This document shows, one piece after another, positions 58,028 through 64,000 of a DNA stretch of 64,000 nt (position 1 is the stretch's first letter; each line of letters begins with the position of its first letter). Both the position numbers and the translations under genes were made by a program. The stretch spans positions 15,593,501 through 15,657,500 of the forward strand of contig NC_086179.1 in the NCBI RefSeq assembly GCF_023053635.1, written 5' to 3'. Below the pieces are notes generated by a model, which was given only the letters and a program-made list of their open reading frames with translations, was not told the origin of the DNA and did not search any database. The stretch is from Elgaria multicarinata webbii. Its lineage: Eukaryota > Chordata > Lepidosauria > Squamata > Anguidae.

Positions 58028-58218
58028 GCGGGGTGGGCAAAATGAGGCATTCCAGATATTTTGGCCTACAACTCCCATCAGCCTGAGCCAGCATAGCTGA
58101 TGGTGAAGGATCATGGGAGTTGCGGGCTAAAAAAAAAGCCTGTAGAGCCACAATTTATTTGTTTATTTATTGCATTTTTATGCCGCCCAATAGCCGAAGC
58201 TCTCTGTGCGGTTCACAA
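58028..58218. mobile_element. hAT-like MITE followed by an L2-clade 3' tail
   Basis: About 58028-58125 is a MITE copy (ATTTTGGCCTACAACTCCC and CATGGGAGTTGCGGGC, mirrored). About 58150-58218 is the reversed L2-clade terminal hairpin (TGCCGCCCAATAGCCGAAGC then CTCTCTGTGCGG). Confidence 0.6.
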
Positions 58219-58316
58219 GTTGCCCACCTTGCATTTTTAAAGTGTCTACTCCTTCCATTGGAAAGCAGCGTCAACACAAGCACAGATGTGAACCCAGAGA
58301 AGTGCTTCTAATAGAG

Positions 58317-58325
<9 letters not shown>

Positions 58326-58369
<44 letters not shown>
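58326..58369. repeat. (TA)n microsatellite
   Basis: About 22 uninterrupted TA units, preceded by GTGTGTG. Confidence 0.95.
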
Positions 58370-58373
<4 letters not shown>

Positions 58374-60829
58374 CTCTGACTTAGATTTACTAAGGATGGA
58401 AAATGATGAGTACTTCCCATGGTAGCCACTTTAAAGTATCCCATGCATGGGAAGCTGGCCCTCTGTATGCTCCAGCCATGCAGAGAGCACGGTGCTACCA
58501 TGCGCCTCCCCCCGTTCCCCTGGATTTCCAAGCAGTTGTGGGAGTATGATACTGGTAACGTCAGGCTCACCATCAGGCTGTGGCTTCCACACATTATACG
58601 CGTCCACCATGTGGTAAGCTGCTGCCTGTTACCAAATTTAAAAATAAGTTATTTGTGTTTTGCAACCCACATAAAACTTTTAAGCAGCTAGCAATCCAAT
58701 AACATGCAATGCAACTCAAGTAAGGAAGCCTCATGAAATCATGAACAAAGATTTGATTTTCTTTTTTTAATCATTTGGCTCAGAACCTTAAAAGCCATCT
58801 CCGTGGCTCTGGCTTGTAAGTTGAATGTGGACTGGAAACAGTAACAAGGAAGCAAGCAAAAAACTCACTCAGAAAAAGAATTTTAAGCCAAACTGTTCCG
58901 GCACTGCACCACCCACTCACTTTATATACCAGTTGCCACTTCTTCCTTTGCTTGTCTTTGTGAATTATTCACAGAGTATGTTCTGCTATTTTAAATCTTA
59001 TGGGAATATTTCAGAATTAAAGCCCAGCGATTCAGTCGAGAATGAGCTGCAAAGGTTACTATTTGCATATCCCAATTTATATACTTGATATTAATAAACA
59101 TGGTATGTTGGAAGTCTATTCCTTCAAGCTGTGTTTTGTTTAACACACCAGATTAAAAGCTGTGAAAACAACACTTCCCACCTGTACTCTCAATTCCATT
59201 AAGCCTCAAAGGCCTTCTCTAGAGGTACCATGCATCCAGGAATAATCAGGCAGTACAGCCTTCAAGACCTTCCAAACAATCAAGTATGGTGCTAACTCAG
59301 GGCAAAACAATGAAATAATTTTATTCCTTCCAACCTAATGAAAAGTGAAACCAAATAATTAGGCAACTAAAGAAAATGCTAAAACCTATTGGTGTCTGAA
59401 GGAGTGGGTTTTTTTCATTCCAATCTGTAGAACCTTCCTTTGAGATTTTATTCTAACAAATAAAACTGGGTATAGATTTGGCTGTAATTGGTTAATGCAA
59501 TCTCTAGTCTCAGCCAAGTAGCAGATAGTGAAGACAACATGTTTCCTCCATTTTAATAAAACTGCACACAGTTTTTTTAAAAAAAACTTATATGAATAAT
59601 AATTCACAATAGGAAGCAGGGGAGAAAGCATGTTCGCTGGAAAGCTAACAAAGCACATGTTTGAGCAAAATTGTAATGGCACAGAAAGTATTTCATCACA
59701 CAATTCATACTCATAGGAGGCACTGCACTGTTTCCTGAAGCTGTGGAATTTTTTTTGCCCATGTTGGTAAGGTTACCAAGTCTTTTCCCAAGAGGACATC
59801 TGTGCCTTTAGCAGCTGCGTATTGGACAGGCATTTGGAAGTTGCAGGTTCTCCCATTAAACCTACAATGATAGAAGCTGCATCTGCCCAAGTTCTCTGTG
59901 TCATGCAGCAATAAAAGGGAAAGGACTGGTCTCCAGGGACAAGCATTAGCAACCTTACAGGTTGGTCAAAGTTCAAGTTATGAGAATCACTTTGGGTTAG
60001 GAGCTAGAAAGCCCCCTAAGCTCATAAACTGAAAAAATGTCATTATTCGAATGAAAGAAAGACGGGGGCAGGGCACCCATAATGCCAAACATTTTATTTG
60101 GTATACAGTGAAATCTCTTGACATCCATATGTTCAGGATAAAATCATTATACTAATGGATTTCTAGCAGACATGTTGATGTTATATTTCCATTCAGCACA
60201 TTTCCCCTCTGAATATTTTAATCATGACTCAAGACTGAGTTTGTTTGCTGTGACTTTCTGAACACACTGCCCTTAGGAGCTATAGCCCCCAGATCAAAGT
60301 TATTTTGATCCTTTTTAACTCCCAAGGGCAAAAAAAAAGTGACTGTCCAGGAACCTAAAACAATTAGTAAATTCATTCCTAAAATGAGAAGCTGCCAGAA
60401 ATGACAAGGTAAACACTGCTGGCATGCTTTTGCATTAAACCAAAATGAAGACGTTCCTTCAAAGGAAATAAATAAATAAATAAAATTAAACAAATTGCAT
60501 AGATCCATGCTACGACAAATGTTGGAAGCTTGTTGGCACTGTCATGAATTTACTGGATTAACCTGCAGAAAACAGCATTTTTCCAAATATTCTGAAACAG
60601 AAAGAGTTGTCCAAAGGAGTACAGTCAATACTCAATGACAAGAACGTTCAGCAAAGCCATGCTAGCGATATTGCAACGTTTTATAAGCACGGATGACTTG
60701 TGGTTTTCCAAAACAAATAGGAGGAACACCAATGTTATGGGTAAACTGGAGGGGACAACCAAAAACTGTCACTGAGGAAATTTTTTTGCAATGATAAAAA
60801 GCAATTTCATTCACTATCCAAGACCTTAC
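58370..60829 (-). other. PLEKHA5: PLEKHA5 intron, no exon seen
   Basis: A stretch near 59762-59965 has mirrored ends (GTAAGGTTACCAAG and GCAACCTTACAGG) and may be a worn DNA element. An (AAAT)n run is at 60466-60485. Nothing else recognised. Confidence 0.45.
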
Positions 60830-60910
60830 TTGATGGTACAGTTGTGGTCTTAGCGCCGAGTTCTCAATCATAGTGTGAACCATGATGATTAAAGGTTCAT
60901 TCTCTTTCAT
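60830..60910 (-). CDS. PLEKHA5: PLEKHA5 exon, optional KENEPLI segment
   Basis: Twenty-seven codons, phase 0 at both ends, reading MKENEPLIIMVHTMIENSAL and then RPQLYHQ. I recall a near-identical segment (KENEPLITMVHTMIENSALRP) in long PLEKHA5 isoforms, absent from the shorter canonical human form. Acceptor TTTGAAATAG, donor CAA/GTAAGG. Because it is 81 bases and phase 0, it could be included or skipped freely. The ATG at its start is simply an internal Met. Confidence 0.85.
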
Positions 60911-61901
60911 CTATTTCAAATCAGGAGGAGCATACAGCAAACATCAGTTTACAGCACGGCTAGATTTGAAAGACGACACTGTAAATATAGCCTCTACTTT
61001 AATTGTTTTCTATTAGTGCAGCAGTTCATACTTCCTCTCATGAATAGTAAAACTGAACATTTGCAAAGCCTGCTAAGGCCAAACTAGAGAACCTACATCC
61101 CATATTATGTTTAAAACAATTCTTATCGCTAATAAGCATTTTAAATGTTCCTCTAAGAAACTTACTGCAAATTTCTGAAACATCATTAACAAATTGATAA
61201 GGTGGACCAAGTGCTAGCTTCATTAAAATACCTCACACCGTAGCCAGATTTACAATGTAAAGAACACCTGAACTGTCTTAGGGATTGTTGCACTTCATGA
61301 ATAACGGGAAAAACATGAGGTCTAAGTCAACTATCTTTCAATATTGGCTCTAGGGATTGGATACTGGGCAGCTGGTTGAGTTCAGTCCAGCTTTTTCTCA
61401 ACACAACAATCATTTAATGGGAAGTGGCTATCAAGAGTTATGCCATGGCATGGGGGGAAAAAAGGGGGGAGCACTGCATAACCAAATTCTTAGTCTAGGC
61501 TACCAAGAATTGTACTTATAACATCTTTCACAGTATGAACTGCAATACATTGAAACCTTCCTAGACTGTGAATATTAATTTGTCAGTGATTTTAGAAATA
61601 GTTTATGATCCTCAATGTAACAGCATAGCACAACTATACATATATATTTTTGAGAATATATAATTCCTGCATTTACCTAGCTCTAACGTCTATCTTTTGC
61701 ATATTTCCAGCAATAATCATTTTCATGACTGCATCACACTTATTTGCATTAACTCCTCCCAAAGACAATGTTTAGAACAACTTTGTTGATTAAAAAAAAA
61801 GGCTGGAATAGATTTTGCAAGTGGCGACCAAGCAATTCCGAATTTCCCCTTTCATTTCAATGAGGCTTGTAAGAACTCTTGGGAGAACTGAGCCTTTAAG
61901 G
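60911..61901 (-). other. PLEKHA5: PLEKHA5 intron, nothing recognised
   Basis: No exon, element or RNA gene seen. Confidence 0.5.
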
Positions 61902-62210
61902 CAAAGGTGGACAACTTTGGAAGGTGAGAGGGCCCTTTTTGCCCCCCCTCCCCTCCCCCCACAGGCTTCGCTCCTGCTGCCAGCACCGATTTGTTGCCAA
62001 TTTTTGGTTGCAAATCACTAGAGCACTAACTACACTGGCCAAATTTACCTTGGAAAAGCTACATTTGGTAAGTGTAGTGTGTTCTGCTGTGGTCTGCAGC
62101 TGATTTTCAGCAGCAAGTTGGCTTTTTTGCCCCCACAAATTTCAGTGGCGGCAGGCGGCAGTGTCTGCATGGGGGTGGGGGGCGCCGCGTGTGTGTATTG
62201 CACACCTCTG
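61902..62210. mobile_element. hAT-type non-autonomous element, 309 bp
   Basis: Starts CAAAGGTGGACAAC and ends TTGCACACCTCTG, mirrored hAT-like ends, with the exact 8-bp direct repeat CTTTAAGG at 61894-61901 and 62211-62218. C-rich and G-rich tracts lie near the two ends. No coding sequence. Confidence 0.88.
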
Positions 62211-64000
62211 CTTTAAGGCTTCAGTTTAATTAAAATGGTGTATACACATCTAAATCAGTTCAAAGAAATATGCCATTTACATTTAGACATATGCTGATGA
62301 GCAGCTTGGGGGTTGCCCTTAACACTGGAATCCACTAGCCTACCATTTTAGGGAGCAACAGGTTAATGCCACATGACAATATGATATAAAGCCTAACTCT
62401 TAGTAAGTGGCAAAAGATGATGGGGATGGTTGTGGAAGAGAATTGTGTGGGACAACTTCAGTGGAAGCCCTACTATTGCTACAGCCATGCCAGCATAGCA
62501 TGGCGGATCTGCAGCCCTTGCCAGGCCAGACATCTGGAGCTCATTTCCCACTTGTATGTGGGGGAGGCATCTCATTAATCATGAGTGGGGGATTTGCTAT
62601 TTCAACTGCAGGAATTTCTCCTGCATGTCCCGTAGAAATGATTGGCTACTGCTTCCAAAACATGTTAAACATCTTGGGCGCAATACTGCAGAAAAAATAT
62701 AAGCTCCTGAATAAGAGAATAGTATTTGTCACCAAAATTTGGCTATAATTAGCTATTATAATCTGCAGGCTTTTCCGAAATAAAGTAGTAGGATTGAACA
62801 TTCAGTCAAGTACCTGAACTTTCATTCATTCCAGTGAATTTGTTTTTGTTTTATTAGCAGAAGTGGAGGGAGATTAGTTCTTAGAAAAACTGTTAATCAT
62901 TTTCCCCAGGCTGAGGTTACTCTATTGTACTCTACTCTGTTGATATTAAGATCCTAGCTGTCAAGCTGAGACAGAAGAACAACTGCAGTCTTATCTTAAA
63001 GATTGGTGTTCTTTGTTTTAACAATTTCAATGCTGATTCAATGAGATATCACTATGAAGATTTACTGGGAACATTTGAACCAGTTCTCAGCAGAATTTTA
63101 TGTGTCCTCCCTTGCAATATAGCTGTCAAAGCTACACAAAGGACCAGAATAATGTTTATAAAAATACTATTAGCCCAAATCCAAAGCTCTGTAGGCATTC
63201 CAATAGAAACACAGAACACAGAGTGAACATTAATCTGGTTTACTGCAATAGTGGGCCAGATTAATGTGTGAAGCAGATTGCCTGTTCAATTTATTAGCGT
63301 TTTCTGAGTAATCTGTTCATAGAATTACTGTTCATGGTCATAGGGTTATGCTGAACCTCAAGAGGATTCAAGAGGGGTAGATGCCCAAGGTGCCAAATTC
63401 TGGGGGGTGCAAAATGACCCCGACGTGGCGACATCAGCCATGTGGTGGTGAGAACAGCACTGTGGTGGCAGCAAAGATGCTCTGGTCTCTCCTATTCCTT
63501 CTAATTTATGCTCCGTGCTGGAAGAGCCACAGCCAGATGCCCCTCCGCTGCAAGAAGGGCCACTGCCCCCTAATGCTCTGAAGCAATGGACCAATGCCTA
63601 GCTCTGAAGAGTTCTCAAAATGAGACAGTGGCCTACCTGGCACTCTGGAGAGCGGCCCTGGCTGCTCTCTTGCTGCCGCAGTCAAAAACCCACCCAGCCT
63701 CGCCCTGGTCACCTAAGGCCTAGGCTAGCTGTGAGAATCCCTCAGAGCTAGTCATCAGGTTTTCTGGGAAGCCCCGGCCAACAAACAGTGCAGGAGAAAA
63801 GCAGTCAGCATAGTTTTCCAGGGAGCTCGCCTAGCCCAAAGGCCACACTCTGAAAGGTCCTTCCTGACAGGTTAGTATTCTGGGTGAGGTAACTTTGAAG
63901 ATTGCCTGTGCTGCCGTGGCACAGGCAATCTCCAGGGCCACCTCAACCAGAATGCCTTGCTTTAAGCAAGGACTCCTCAAAGTGGGGCATAAGGGGGGAG
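62211..64000 (-). other. PLEKHA5: PLEKHA5 intron to the window edge
   Basis: An imperfect inverted repeat occupies about 63877-63953 (GATTGCCTGTGC against GCACAGGCAATC in the centre). The stretch 63360-63720 is GC-rich and may be a worn mobile element. I searched by eye for the human exons preceding KENEPLI (PEELTLLLIKLRRQQ region) and did not find them. Confidence 0.45.

Overview
The window is nuclear DNA of a squamate reptile, most likely a lizard. Two tRNA-derived SINEs of the Sauria type (3398-3626 and 21213-21449) point to squamates, as do abundant L2-clade and CR1 LINE fragments, many short hAT-like and foldback DNA elements, and an AT-rich, microsatellite-rich background. The species cannot be named from the sequence.

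Two host genes are present, both on the minus strand, in the tandem order I know from human 12p12: PLEKHA5 followed by AEBP2. PLEKHA5 runs from beyond the right edge down to about 27 kb. I place thirteen internal exons by protein similarity, splice signals and reading phase, plus a weaker candidate terminal exon (27465-27499) with a possible 3' UTR and poly(A) signal near 26.6 kb. Together they encode the central coiled coil, the conserved middle region and most of the acidic C-terminal tail; the WW and PH domains lie outside. AEBP2 begins near 2.4 kb. Its first coding exon (1644-2416) sits in a CpG island and encodes the acidic and serine/glycine-rich N-terminus of the long PRC2-associated isoform. 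Its zinc-finger exons lie beyond the left edge.

Layout: 1-2.8 kb AEBP2 intron 1, exon 1 and promoter; 2.8-26.6 kb intergenic, rich in mobile elements, including an L2-clade LINE with an uninterrupted 971-residue endonuclease/reverse transcriptase ORF (8272-11187) and a 5'-truncated relative (19492-20808); 26.6-60.9 kb PLEKHA5 exons and introns with many nested elements; 60.9-64 kb further PLEKHA5 intron.

No new multi-gene system was found. The most useful observations are: a reading-phase mismatch near the PLEKHA5 C-terminus; stem-loops with compensatory changes at the 3' ends of several LINE families; a DNA-element pair with shared termini and 7-bp target duplications; nested hAT-like insertions with exact 8-bp duplications; and a minisatellite that seems to have grown out of a SINE.
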